DNA of 31,244 nucleotides. It comes from an uncultured Lachnospiraceae bacterium (lineage in GTDB: Bacteria > Bacillota > Clostridia > Lachnospirales > Lachnospiraceae). Below, in pieces: positions 16,016 to 26,400 of the stretch (the first letter of the stretch is position 1; each line of letters begins with the position of its first letter). The stretch is taken from assembly GCA_910585625.1 (NCBI GenBank), contig CAJUFQ010000039.1, forward strand, positions 1 to 31,244, written 5' to 3'. A program made the position numbers and the translations under genes. The notes beneath the pieces were generated by a model. The model did not search any database. It saw only the letters and a list, made by a program, of their open reading frames with translations, and was not told where the DNA came from.

Positions 16016-17128
16016 ATGAAAATCATATGCTCGAAATCAAATCTCCTGCAAGGAGTGAATATTGTGTCAAAGGCGGTACCCTCCAGGACAACGATGGCAA
16101 TACTGGAGTGCATATTAGTTGATGCATCTACAAATGAAATAAAACTTACGGCAAATGATATGGAACTGGGAATTGAGACTAAAATCGAAGGAGAAATTGC
16201 AGAACGCGGCGTAATTGCCCTGGACGCCAAGATTTTTTCTGAGATTGTGAGAAAGCTTCCTGACAGTGAAGTTACCATTGAGACAGATTCTTCTTTCAAG
16301 ACAGTCATTACCTGTGAGAAGGCAAGGTTCAATATTGTTGGGAAATCAGGAGAAGATTTTTCCTATCTTCCTTATATAGACAGGAATGTATCGATTGAAC
16401 TATCTCAATTTACCTTAAAAGAAGTCATACGGCAGACAATTTTCTCTATTGCAGACAGTGATAATAATAAGCTGATGACAGGAGAACTGTTTGAGATTAA
16501 GGAAAATCAGCTGAAAGTCGTTTCACTTGATGGACATCGTATCTCCATCCGTAATATTGAACTGAAAGAAGTTCATGAGGAATATAAGCTTGTAGTTCCG
16601 GGAAAGACGTTGCAGGAAGTAAGCAAGATTCTTCCTGGGGATGTGAATGAGACGGTCAATATGTATTTTACAGATAATCATATCGTATTTGAATTTGCAG
16701 ACACAACTGTGGTATCAAGGCTGATTGAGGGAGATTATTTTAAGATTGATCAGATGCTGTCTCCGGATTATGAGACGAAGATTAATATTAATAAGCGCGA
16801 ATTATTAGACTGTATCGACAGGGCCACTCTTTTGGTGAAGGAAGGGGACAAAAAACCGATCATCATGACGGTGACAGATGACAATATGGAGCTGAAGATA
16901 AATTCCTTCATTGGTTCTATGAATGAAAATATAGATATTGCCAAAGATGGAAAGGATATCATGATTGGATTCAATCCGAAATTCTTTATTGACGCCCTCC
17001 GTGTCATCGATGAAGAAGAGGTGACTCTTTACATGGTAAATCCTAAGGCTCCTTGCTTCATCCGGGATGATGATGGTAAATTTATTTATCTGATCCTTCC
17101 AGTTAATTTTAATGCGGCCACGAATTAA
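16016..17128 (+). CDS. dnaN: DNA polymerase III beta subunit (sliding clamp)
   Basis: 370 residues, the normal length for three clamp domains. It starts MKIICSKSNLLQGVNIVSKAV, with the family segment LDGHRISIRN near residue 175 and the C-terminus YLILPVNFN, matching the usual MP-R/N end in position. The protein forms the ring that tethers polymerase III to DNA and carries a pocket for clamp-binding peptides. It lies 209 bases after dnaA behind a box-rich spacer and is followed by yaaA after 45 bases. Confidence 0.97.
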   Translation: MKIICSKSNLLQGVNIVSKAVPSRTTMAILECILVDASTNEIKLTANDMELGIETKIEGEIAERGVIALDAKIFSEIVRKLPDSEVTIETDSSFKTVITCEKARFNIVGKSGEDFSYLPYIDRNVSIELSQFTLKEVIRQTIFSIADSDNNKLMTGELFEIKENQLKVVSLDGHRISIRNIELKEVHEEYKLVVPGKTLQEVSKILPGDVNETVNMYFTDNHIVFEFADTTVVSRLIEGDYFKIDQMLSPDYETKININKRELLDCIDRATLLVKEGDKKPIIMTVTDDNMELKINSFIGSMNENIDIAKDGKDIMIGFNPKFFIDALRVIDEEEVTLYMVNPKAPCFIRDDDGKFIYLILPVNFNAATN

Positions 17129-17173
17129 AGATTTTTTAGGAACGAGAAGGTTCAGAGTTAGGAAAGGAATATC

Positions 17174-17383
17174 ATGGAAGAAATAAAGTTAAGGGATGAT
17201 TTTATCAAGCTTGGGCAAGCTTTGAAAGCCGCAGGCTTTGTGGATTCAGGTGTAATGGCAAAACTTGTCATCCAGGATGGGCTGGTAACGGTAAATGGAG
17301 AAAAAGAAACACGTCGTGGAAAAAAATTAACAGATGGAGATGTTGTTTCCTTCCAAGGGGAGACAATCATCATTAAGAAATGA
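17174..17383 (+). CDS. yaaA: S4-domain RNA-binding protein YaaA/RlbA
   Basis: 69 residues consisting of a single S4-like domain: LRDDFIKLGQALKAAGFVDSG, then AKLVIQDGLVTVNGEKETRRGKKL. Small proteins of this kind lie between dnaN and recF in most Firmicutes and are thought to bind ribosomal RNA. AAAGGA precedes the ATG. The stop overlaps the recF start in an ATGA arrangement, so the two are translationally coupled. Confidence 0.93.
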   Translation: MEEIKLRDDFIKLGQALKAAGFVDSGVMAKLVIQDGLVTVNGEKETRRGKKLTDGDVVSFQGETIIIKK

Positions 17384-18498
17384 TATTAAAGTCTGTTGCC
17401 CTCAGCCATTTTCGTAATTACAGCGATATGTATTTGGAATTTGATAAGGGTACTAATATTTTTTACGGCGATAATGCCCAGGGAAAGACAAATATACTGG
17501 AATCGGTCTATGTCAGCGCGACCAGCAGATCCCATAAAGGGAGCAAAGACAGAGAATTGATCCAATTTGATCAGGAAGAGTCACACATACGTACCGTAGT
17601 TGAGCGGGATGGCTTAGATTACCAAATTGATATGCACATCAAGAAAAACAGATCCAAAGGGATTGCGATTAATAAAGTGCCGATAAAAAAAGCCTCAGAA
17701 TTGTTTGGGATTCTCAATATTGTGTTTTTTTCTCCAGAAGACTTAAATATTGTCAAAAATGGGCCTTCAGAGCGTAGGAAATTTCTTGATATGGAGCTTT
17801 GCCAATTAGACAAAATATACCTTTATCATTTGACAAAATATAATAAAGTGCTGAGTCAGAGAAACAAGCTCCTGAAAGACATAAGTTTTAAGCCTGAATT
17901 GAAGGATACACTCTCTGTTTGGGATATGCAGCTTATTGAATACGGGAAAAAAATTATTGAATCCCGCAAAAGATTCATTGAGGAGCTGAATATTGTTGTC
18001 AGAAACATTCATCGGGATATTTCTGGAAATAAAGAAGAGCTTAATCTTTGCTATGAGCCTGATGTAGATGAGAACTGTATTGAGATGGAGATTTTGAAAA
18101 ATCAGGAAAGGGACTTAAGATTCGGCATGACTTCTGCAGGGCCGCACAGAGATGACATGAGTTTTATGATTCATGGCGTTGATATCCGCAAATTTGGTTC
18201 CCAAGGGCAGCAGAGGAGCTGTGCGCTTTCTTTGAAACTTTCGGAAATTGAACTTGTAAAGAAAAAAATAGGACAGACGCCGGTACTTATGCTAGATGAC
18301 GTTCTGTCGGAACTTGACAGCAGCCGCCGGAATTTCCTGTTAAGCAGCATTCATGATATTCAGACCTTGATTACTTGTACAGGATTAGATGAATTTGTGA
18401 AAAACAGATTTGAGATAGATAAAATATTCAGGGTAATTGATGGAACTGTCAGCCATGAAACTGGTATCAGGATTCAATCATCGTTAGGCAAAGAATAG
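17380..18498 (+). CDS. recF: DNA replication and repair protein RecF
   Basis: 372 residues, the normal size. Walker A GDNAQGKTN is at 30-38, following LSHFRNYS. The ABC-type signature is GSQGQQRSCALSLKL near 269-283, and Walker B is VLMLDDVLSELD near 300-311. RecF helps load RecA at single-strand gaps with RecO and RecR. It overlaps yaaA by four bases and precedes gyrB by 47 bases. Confidence 0.97.
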   Translation: MILKSVALSHFRNYSDMYLEFDKGTNIFYGDNAQGKTNILESVYVSATSRSHKGSKDRELIQFDQEESHIRTVVERDGLDYQIDMHIKKNRSKGIAINKVPIKKASELFGILNIVFFSPEDLNIVKNGPSERRKFLDMELCQLDKIYLYHLTKYNKVLSQRNKLLKDISFKPELKDTLSVWDMQLIEYGKKIIESRKRFIEELNIVVRNIHRDISGNKEELNLCYEPDVDENCIEMEILKNQERDLRFGMTSAGPHRDDMSFMIHGVDIRKFGSQGQQRSCALSLKLSEIELVKKKIGQTPVLMLDDVLSELDSSRRNFLLSSIHDIQTLITCTGLDEFVKNRFEIDKIFRVIDGTVSHETGIRIQSSLGKE

Positions 18499-18545
18499 AG
18501 AAATTAAAATATAAGGCTTGAAATTGTAGGAAATGGAGGAACCAG

Positions 18546-20480
18546 ATGAGTACAGACACGAATACAAATGCAGAGTATGGGGCAGACCAAATCCAGATTT
18601 TGGAAGGATTGGAAGCGGTACGGAAACGTCCCGGTATGTATATTGGAAGCACTTCTTCCCGTGGGCTCCATCACCTTGTTTATGAAATTGTAGATAATTC
18701 CGTGGATGAAGCTCTGGCAGGCTATTGTGATACAATCGACGTGAGCATCCTTGAGGATAATTCCGTGCGGGTGACAGACAATGGACGCGGTATTCCGGTG
18801 GGAATTAACCAAAAGGCAGGGCTTCCTGCCGTAGAAGTCGTATTTACAGTTCTCCATGCAGGCGGAAAATTCGGCGGCGGTGGATACAAAGTATCCGGCG
18901 GGCTTCATGGAGTAGGCGCATCGGTAGTAAACGCACTTTCTAATTGGCTGGAAGTAGAAATATATCACGAAGGAAAAATATATAAACAGCGTTATGAGAA
19001 GGGAAACAGCATGTACGCCCTCAAAGTAGTCGGGGAATGTGAGCCGGACAGAACAGGTACGCAGGTTGTGTTCAGCCCGGATGGCAGTATTTTTGAGGAT
19101 ACGGTATTTGATTTTGATACTTTAAAGCAGCGTATGCGCGAAATGGCTTTCCTCACGAAGGGAATAAAAATCCGCTTGAAGGATGAGAGGGAAGGGCTGG
19201 AGCAGGAAAAAGAATTTTATTACGAAGGCGGCATTAAAGAATTTGTAACATACTTAAATCGCAGCAAGGAAGCCCTTTATGAAGATGTGATTTACTGTGA
19301 AGGTGAACGGGATGGGGTGTATGTAGAGGTTGCGCTGCAGCATAATGATTCTTACAATGATGCAACTTACAGTTTTGTGAATAATATCACGACGCCGGAA
19401 GGAGGAACGCATCTTGCCGGATTCCGCAACGCGTTAACTAAGACGTTCAATGCTTATGCCAAAACCAATAAGATTTTGAAAGACAATGAATCAGCTCTAT
19501 CTGGAGAAGATATCAGGGAGGGCATGACTGCAGTCATCAGCGTGAAAATATCTGAGCCGCAATTTGAAGGGCAGACGAAGCAGAAGCTTGGAAATAGTGA
19601 GGCAAGGGGCGCAGTGGACAGTGTTGTCAGCGAGCAGCTTACTTATTTCCTGGAGCAGAATCCAACTGTGGCCAAAGCAGTCTGTGAAAAATCCCTCCTG
19701 GCGCAGCGCGCCAGGGAGGCGGCAAGGAAAGCAAGGGATTTAACGAGGAGAAAAACGGCTTTGGAAGGAACTTCCCTGCCAGGGAAACTTGCTGATTGCT
19801 CAGATAAAGATCCTAAGAACTGTGAGATTTTCATTGTTGAGGGAGATTCGGCGGGAGGATCTGCCAAGACGGCACGCAGCCGTGCGACGCAGGCAATCTT
19901 ACCGCTGCGCGGTAAAATCCTGAATGTGGAAAAGGCAAGGCTTGATAAGATTTATGGGAATGCAGAGATTAAAGCAATGATAACGGCATTTGGCACAGGG
20001 ATTCATGAAGATTTTGATATTTCAAAGCTCCGTTACCATAAAATTATTATTATGACTGATGCAGATGTGGATGGGGCGCATATCAGTACGCTGATGCTGA
20101 CGTTTTTGTACCGGTTTATGCCGGAATTGATTAAGCAGGGCTATGTATATCTGGCTAAGCCGCCGCTCTACAAAATAGAAAAGAGCAAGAAAGTATGGTA
20201 TGCCTATGATGATATGGAGCTTAACAGTATCCTGGAAGAGATAGGGCGGGACGGAAATAATAAAATCCAGCGTTATAAAGGACTGGGGGAGATGGACGCC
20301 GAGCAGCTCTGGGAGACTACAATGGATCCGGAGACCAGGATATTGGAGAGGGTTACCATTGATGATACCACAGCTTCTGAGATAGATCTTACTTTTACGA
20401 CTCTGATGGGAGATAAAGTAGAGCCAAGGCGTGAATTTATCGAAGCGAACGCACAGTATGTGCAGAATTTAGATGTATAG
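18546..20480 (+). CDS. gyrB: DNA gyrase subunit B
   Basis: 644 residues. The GHKL ATPase domain carries EIVDNSVDEALAG, DNGRGIP and the ATP lid GGKFGGGGYKVSGGLHGVG. The transducer domain follows. The TOPRIM domain has EGDSAGGSAK and the metal-binding DADVDGAH, and the C-terminus reads GLGEMDAEQLWETTMDP. GGAGG lies six bases before the ATG. With GyrA it introduces negative supercoils using ATP and is the target of coumarin antibiotics. gyrA follows after 36 bases in the same unit. Confidence 0.98.
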   Translation: MSTDTNTNAEYGADQIQILEGLEAVRKRPGMYIGSTSSRGLHHLVYEIVDNSVDEALAGYCDTIDVSILEDNSVRVTDNGRGIPVGINQKAGLPAVEVVFTVLHAGGKFGGGGYKVSGGLHGVGASVVNALSNWLEVEIYHEGKIYKQRYEKGNSMYALKVVGECEPDRTGTQVVFSPDGSIFEDTVFDFDTLKQRMREMAFLTKGIKIRLKDEREGLEQEKEFYYEGGIKEFVTYLNRSKEALYEDVIYCEGERDGVYVEVALQHNDSYNDATYSFVNNITTPEGGTHLAGFRNALTKTFNAYAKTNKILKDNESALSGEDIREGMTAVISVKISEPQFEGQTKQKLGNSEARGAVDSVVSEQLTYFLEQNPTVAKAVCEKSLLAQRAREAARKARDLTRRKTALEGTSLPGKLADCSDKDPKNCEIFIVEGDSAGGSAKTARSRATQAILPLRGKILNVEKARLDKIYGNAEIKAMITAFGTGIHEDFDISKLRYHKIIIMTDADVDGAHISTLMLTFLYRFMPELIKQGYVYLAKPPLYKIEKSKKVWYAYDDMELNSILEEIGRDGNNKIQRYKGLGEMDAEQLWETTMDPETRILERVTIDDTTASEIDLTFTTLMGDKVEPRREFIEANAQYVQNLDV

Positions 20481-20516
20481 TGGTTCAGCCAGCCGGAGAA
20501 ACTAGGAGGAAAATGA

Positions 20517-23198
20517 ATGGATGACACAATTTTTGACAGGATTGATGACGTTGATCTGAAGAAAACAATGGAAAGCTCATATATAGATTATGCCATGAGC
20601 GTAATTGCTTCCAGGGCGCTTCCAGATGTAAGGGACGGCTTGAAACCTGTGCAGCGGAGAATCCTCTATGCTATGATTGAGCTTAATAATGGGCCGGATA
20701 AACCTCACCGTAAATGTGCCCGTATTGTCGGTGATACCATGGGTAAATACCATCCTCATGGAGACAGTTCTATTTATGGAGCTTTGGTCAATATGGCGCA
20801 GGAATGGTCTACACGTTATATGCTCGTGGATGGCCATGGTAATTTTGGTTCTGTGGACGGTGACGGCGCAGCGGCTATGCGTTACACAGAAGCACGCCTG
20901 AGCAAGATTTCCATGGAAATGCTTTCAGACATCAATAAAGATACGGTGGATTTCGGTCCGAACTTTGACGAGACGGAGAAAGAGCCTCTTGTCTTGCCAT
21001 CACGTTTTCCGAACCTCTTAGTAAATGGAACTACCGGGATAGCGGTCGGCATGGCTACAAATATACCTCCTCATAACCTCCGGGAAGTGATAGGAGCGGT
21101 AGTTAAGATTATAGATAACCAGATTTTAGAAGACCGGGATACAGAGATTGAAGAAATCCTTGATATCATTAAGGGACCGGATTTTCCGACAGGCGGGATG
21201 GTTCTTGGGACTTCGGGCATCGATCAGGCGTACCGTACCGGGCGTGGTAAAATCAGGGTACGTGCCGTGACAGACATTGAACCGATGGCAAATGGCAAGA
21301 ATCGGATTGTAGTGACAGAACTTCCCTACATGGTAAATAAAGCAAGGCTGATTGAGAAAATAGCAGATATGGTTCATGATAAGCGGGTAGATGGGATTAC
21401 AGATCTCCGCGATGAGTCAAACCGTGAAGGGATGCGTATTTGTATTGAGCTGCGCCGGGATGTAAACCCGAATGTCGTGCTGAATCAGCTCTATAAGCAT
21501 ACCCAGATGCAGGATACGTTTGGTGTGATTATGCTTGCTTTGGTCAATAACCAGCCAAAAGTACTGAATCTGATTGATATGCTTGGGTATTATCTCAAAC
21601 ATCAGGAAGAAGTAGTTACCAGAAGGACAAAATATGAACTGAATAAGGCGGAGGAGCGCGCTCATATTTTAGAAGGATTGCTGATTGCGCTGGATAATAT
21701 TGACGAAGTCATCAGCATTATCCGCAGCAGTGAGAATGTGCAGCTTGCGAAATCACGCCTGATGGAACGGTTTGCCCTTTCGGACGCCCAGGCCCAGGCG
21801 ATTGTGGATATGCGTCTGCGCGCATTGACAGGATTGGAACGGAGCAAATTGGAAGCTGAGTATAAGCAGCTGATGGAACTGATTGCAGAATTGAAAGCTA
21901 TTCTTGCAGACAGAAAGAAATTGCTGGGCGTCATCCGCGAAGAGATTATGCTGATTTCTAATAAATTTGGTGATGACAGGAGGACTTCTATTGGGTTTGA
22001 TGAGTATGATATCTCCATGGAAGATTTAATTCCTGTGTCCAATACCGTGATTACGATGACCAAGCTTGGGTATATCAAGCGCATGAGCGTAGATAATTTC
22101 CACAGCCAGAACCGCGGGGGCAAAGGCATCAAAGGAATGGAGACAATCGATGACGATTATATTGAAGAGCTTCTGATGACCACTACCCACCATTACCTGA
22201 TGTTCTTTACGAATACCGGGAAGGTGTATCGGATAAAAGCTTATGAAATACCGGAAGCCGGAAGGACAGCCAGGGGTACGGCAATCATCAATATCCTCCA
22301 ACTGCAGCCAGGTGAGAAAATAACATCTGTGATACCAATCAAAGAATATAAAGAAAATCATTATCTGTTCATGGCGACAAAAAATGGAATCGTCAAGAAA
22401 ACGCCAATCGCCGATTACGCAAATGTACGCAAGAAAGGCCTTGCGGCAATCAACCTCAGGGAAGAGGATGAGTTGATTGAGGTAAAATTTACCGATAATA
22501 CAAAGGATATCCTGTTAGTGACAAAATTCGGACAATGTATTCGGTTCCATGAGACGGATGTGAGAAGCACAGGAAGAAATTCGATGGGTGTGATAGGTAT
22601 GAACCTTTCTGACCGTGATGAGGTTGTGGGTATGCAGATGAACACCCAGGGAGAATATCTTCTGATTGCTTCTGAGAAAGGGCTTGGAAAGCTGACGCGA
22701 ATGGAAGAATTCTCACCTCAGAACCGCGGAGGCAAAGGCGTCAAATGTTATAAGATTACGGAAAAGACAGGTAACATTATAGGCGTCAAAGCTGTCAACC
22801 ATGACAATGAGATCATGATGATTACCATGGAAGGTATCATTATCCGCATGAAGGTGGAAGGGATATCCATTTTGGGACGTGTGACTTCCGGCGTGAAGCT
22901 GATGAATCTTGCGGATGACATTACCGTGGCGAGCATAGCCAAGGTGCGCGAAGATAAATCTTTGATGGAGAATACCGAAGAGAGTGAAATTCTTACCAAA
23001 GAAGAAGAAGAGCAAAGTGCCAGGAAAGCACATGAAGCAGCAAAAAGAATGAATCACCCGGTTAGCCTTGTGGATGGCACAGAAGATGATATTGCCCTTA
23101 GAGATGGCAGTATCATAAAACAAGCAGAGGATAAGCAGCTAGAAGAATTAATTTCCCGCGCGGAGGCTGATAAGGAAGAACAGGAAACAGAAGAATGA
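20517..23198 (+). CDS. gyrA: DNA gyrase subunit A
   Basis: 893 residues. The breakage-reunion domain includes GLKPVQRRILYAM and the catalytic Tyr123 in AAAMRYTEARLS. The quinolone-determining segment is HPHGDSSIYGALVNMAQ, with Ser84 and Gly88 at the positions of E. coli Ser83 and Asp87. The C-terminal DNA-wrapping domain carries the GyrA-box as QNRGGKGIKG near 537-546, and a second similar motif, QNRGGKGVKC, lies near 734-743. The last 80 residues form an acidic, low-complexity tail ending KEEQETEE. The gene closes the dnaA-gyrA cluster and is followed by a strong terminator. Confidence 0.98.
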   Translation: MDDTIFDRIDDVDLKKTMESSYIDYAMSVIASRALPDVRDGLKPVQRRILYAMIELNNGPDKPHRKCARIVGDTMGKYHPHGDSSIYGALVNMAQEWSTRYMLVDGHGNFGSVDGDGAAAMRYTEARLSKISMEMLSDINKDTVDFGPNFDETEKEPLVLPSRFPNLLVNGTTGIAVGMATNIPPHNLREVIGAVVKIIDNQILEDRDTEIEEILDIIKGPDFPTGGMVLGTSGIDQAYRTGRGKIRVRAVTDIEPMANGKNRIVVTELPYMVNKARLIEKIADMVHDKRVDGITDLRDESNREGMRICIELRRDVNPNVVLNQLYKHTQMQDTFGVIMLALVNNQPKVLNLIDMLGYYLKHQEEVVTRRTKYELNKAEERAHILEGLLIALDNIDEVISIIRSSENVQLAKSRLMERFALSDAQAQAIVDMRLRALTGLERSKLEAEYKQLMELIAELKAILADRKKLLGVIREEIMLISNKFGDDRRTSIGFDEYDISMEDLIPVSNTVITMTKLGYIKRMSVDNFHSQNRGGKGIKGMETIDDDYIEELLMTTTHHYLMFFTNTGKVYRIKAYEIPEAGRTARGTAIINILQLQPGEKITSVIPIKEYKENHYLFMATKNGIVKKTPIADYANVRKKGLAAINLREEDELIEVKFTDNTKDILLVTKFGQCIRFHETDVRSTGRNSMGVIGMNLSDRDEVVGMQMNTQGEYLLIASEKGLGKLTRMEEFSPQNRGGKGVKCYKITEKTGNIIGVKAVNHDNEIMMITMEGIIIRMKVEGISILGRVTSGVKLMNLADDITVASIAKVREDKSLMENTEESEILTKEEEEQSARKAHEAAKRMNHPVSLVDGTEDDIALRDGSIIKQAEDKQLEELISRAEADKEEQETEE

Positions 23199-23211
23199 TA
23201 TAAATGATAAG

Positions 23212-23256
23212 ACTGCCGTATGAAGCGAAATATCTGCTTTATGCGGCAGTTTTTTT
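23212..23256 (+). terminator. Rho-independent terminator after gyrA
   Basis: Arms 23212-23226 and 23236-23250 pair over 15 bp with two G-T pairs and a 9-base loop, followed by a run of seven T. It starts 13 bases after the gyrA stop and marks the end of the core cluster. Confidence 0.95.
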
Positions 23257-23414
23257 CGAAAAAACGAAGTATATTTTAGATAAAATGATGTGAAATACTT
23301 CCCATAATTATTTTTTTTTGTTAAAATGTTCCTAACAATTTTATGGATTTTAATAGGGCAAGATGCTATTAAAATACTGATAACCATAGAAAAGATGGCG
23401 TAGAGGAGGTTCTC

Positions 23415-26400
23415 ATGAGGAAAACATTAACATTGAAAACAATGCTTCGTACCCCTGTGAAGACTATGCTGACATTTCTCTTAATTGCTGCGTCTTCCTT
23501 TACATTGTTTTATCATGTGGCGGACTATAGTATCACAGCAAGGGAAGCGGCAAAAATTAAAGATTCCTGTTATGGGGTAGCTGCTTTAGACAATACAGTG
23601 CCAAATGTCACTGTGTTTAAAAATTTCAGTGAATTTATAAGTTATGCCAAGGAATATGAAGTGGAGGATATCCCATGGCCGTCTGAGGAGCAGCTTAAGG
23701 AATTTTCATCCTTGCCTGGCGCTACATTGACAGATATACGGTATATGACAGCCGGACTGGTGGATGATAAGGAACGTTTTTTCGGTGACGACGTGAAGTT
23801 TGAAAGATGCGTGATAGAAGGGTCTTATGCCGGATATGAAGAGTATGAGATAAGTCCGGGAACAAGCGCGGGAGATTCCATATGGCTGATATTTGAAGAT
23901 GTGAAGGTGCTTGCCAGTGAAAGGGAGTTGGAGAAGCAAGTAAAAATAAAGGTAAACCTGGTTGAAACTAACGTCGAAAATTACTCAAGGGAATTTTATG
24001 ACGGACTTGAGAAGGGAAGCCGTTGTCTTGTGATGGCAGGAGGTTCGGAGGGGTTAGATCTTATGATGTATGCGGGTAAAGATTTTTTCCGCGTGGTAGA
24101 CGGCCTGGATGAAAATTACCTTGAAACAGAGGAATTTTCCTTTTATAAGGGAATGGCCGATGCAATCAGCCAAAGCGTCTATACTTATGATATTGTGTAT
24201 ACATCGGACACAAGGGCTATTCCTCATTTTAATGAAGGCGGCATGGAAATATCCGGTGGGCGCGGCCTGACGGCAGAAGACACGGATGCATGTGTTGTAA
24301 ATGAACTTTTTTTGGAGAAGTATGGTATGTCAATCGGCGACAAAATCAGCGTCAAGCTGGGCGATGTCCTATACCATCAGTCTATATGGGATGGAGCGAC
24401 AGCATGGTCAGGGGAAGAAGTTTCGAATTTTTCGGAACCTGTCGAGGTGGAGATTGTCGGCACATACCAAATACTTGGCGACCGGGCCACACGTGTTATG
24501 GAAGATGGCTGGATGTACACGGCAAGCACGGTTTTTGTGCCATCTAAGCTGTTGCCAATAGAAATCCCGGAAGATTATGAGACGGCCAAAGGAGAATATA
24601 GCGTCCTCATTGAGGATGCAGGCGATATAAGGAAGTTCCGGGATGAAGCAAAATTGTCAGCAGATGAGCTGGGATTAGGCCTGATTTTTTCAGACGGAGG
24701 ATGGCTGAATATTGAGGAAAGCTTTGAAGCAGCGCAGGCAGCGTCAAAAATAACCACTATCCTATATATCATAGGAGTAGGGATTGCATTGATTCTTGCA
24801 GTATATCTATATATTGGCAGAAACAGGCAGCAATATGCTATCATGCGGGCCTTAGGAGTCCCGGAAAAAGAAGCCGGAAATGCAATTATATTTCCGTTTG
24901 CCGTACTGTCAGCTGCTATGCCAATCGGCGGTATATTAGGACTTTTTTATGTTTCTGAAACAGTGGCTGGGACACTTGAGGAATTGGTAGGAGACGTGTC
25001 CGGTAGTTATATTCCAGATGTTGCGCTTCCTATGTGGATGTTTTTCTTTTGTCTGTTTTTGGAAATAGCGTTTACCACATTCATTGTTATGCTGTTTTTA
25101 AGGAGCATCAAGAAAACGCCCCCATTGGAGCTGCTTGCAGGACAGCGGGGAATGGGCGAGCATGTTGCCGGGAATCAGAAAGATTATGCCAATTCTCATT
25201 ATGAATCGGAATTATATCCTTGTATTGACAGCGCATTGTCCATTCCGGCAGTAATGGAAGAAGATAAAATATCAACTGACGGTAAATTGTCCTCAGGCAG
25301 AAGATATCGTGCAATTTGCCATGTAACTTCCTATGTGCTGCGTCACATGCGGCGGGGAATCGGAAAGACAGCAGTGTCTCTGCTTCTTGTGATTGTACTT
25401 TTGTCGGGTGTAGGTACGCTTGTATTGGCTCGGATTACATTCCGTGAAGCATTCCAGTCAGTAGAAGTGAAAGGGAAAGCATTGCAGTACTCTTCTGAAT
25501 CTATAGCGGAATTGTCAGAATCCGATATGCTGGATGATTTCTATTACAATGGGAGTTTTTTCGTATATGTAAATGGTTTCGAACAGAGCGTTCCTATGAC
25601 TTTCACGAACGATCTTGACCATTATCTGGCTGGCCATTATACAGTCAGCTATGCAGATGGGTATGATGTATCAGTTTTGGAAGGAACCGGGGCAGCCTGC
25701 TTGGTTAGCCGGGATATTGCGGAAAGCCTGGGTATCAGCCCTGGAGATAAAGTATCCTTGCTGTCATATATACTCTATACTGCGATGGAAAATGAGGCAG
25801 AAGATAAAGAAGAACTTCTGGCAGCCGCTTCAGAGGGAACCCAGATATATACAGTTGCAGGAGTGATAGAGTCTGAAAATGAAAAAGCCAGCGGTATTTT
25901 TTCATCGGCAAATTATGCCGCAGAGCAGCTTTATGGGAGGGCATTTCTGATTGAACACAGTGAATTTAAACTGTCTGACAATCATCGGTTAGATGAATTG
26001 GAGCTGTTACTGGAAGAAAAACAGAAATACGATCTGGCCCAATATTCTCCAAGAGCTGCATATTATATGAACACTGGCAAACTTGAAGATATTGAACGAC
26101 TTTGCAGCCTATTGGAATCTCTCTTTCCGATTGCAGTAGCAGCGGCTGCAGCGATTGGATTATTAGGTTCTGGCCTTGTTATCTTACAATCAGCAAAAGA
26201 AGCGGCATTCCTGCGTATTCTCGGCGTCACAAAGAAACGCGCCCGATGTATGCTGGTATTCGAACAGGTGATCCTTTGCCTTGTTGGAATTACCCTTGTA
26301 GTTTGCGGGATGATACTGTATAGTCCGGGATTATTTATAAGGAGTACGGAAACACTGGCATTTTGTTATACATTATATTTTCTGGGAAGTATCTGCGGGG

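Noticed and set aside
18504..18968. Minus-strand reading frame of 154 codons opposite gyrB
   Set aside because: It is antisense to the conserved GyrB ATPase domain, with no ribosome binding site or family motif.
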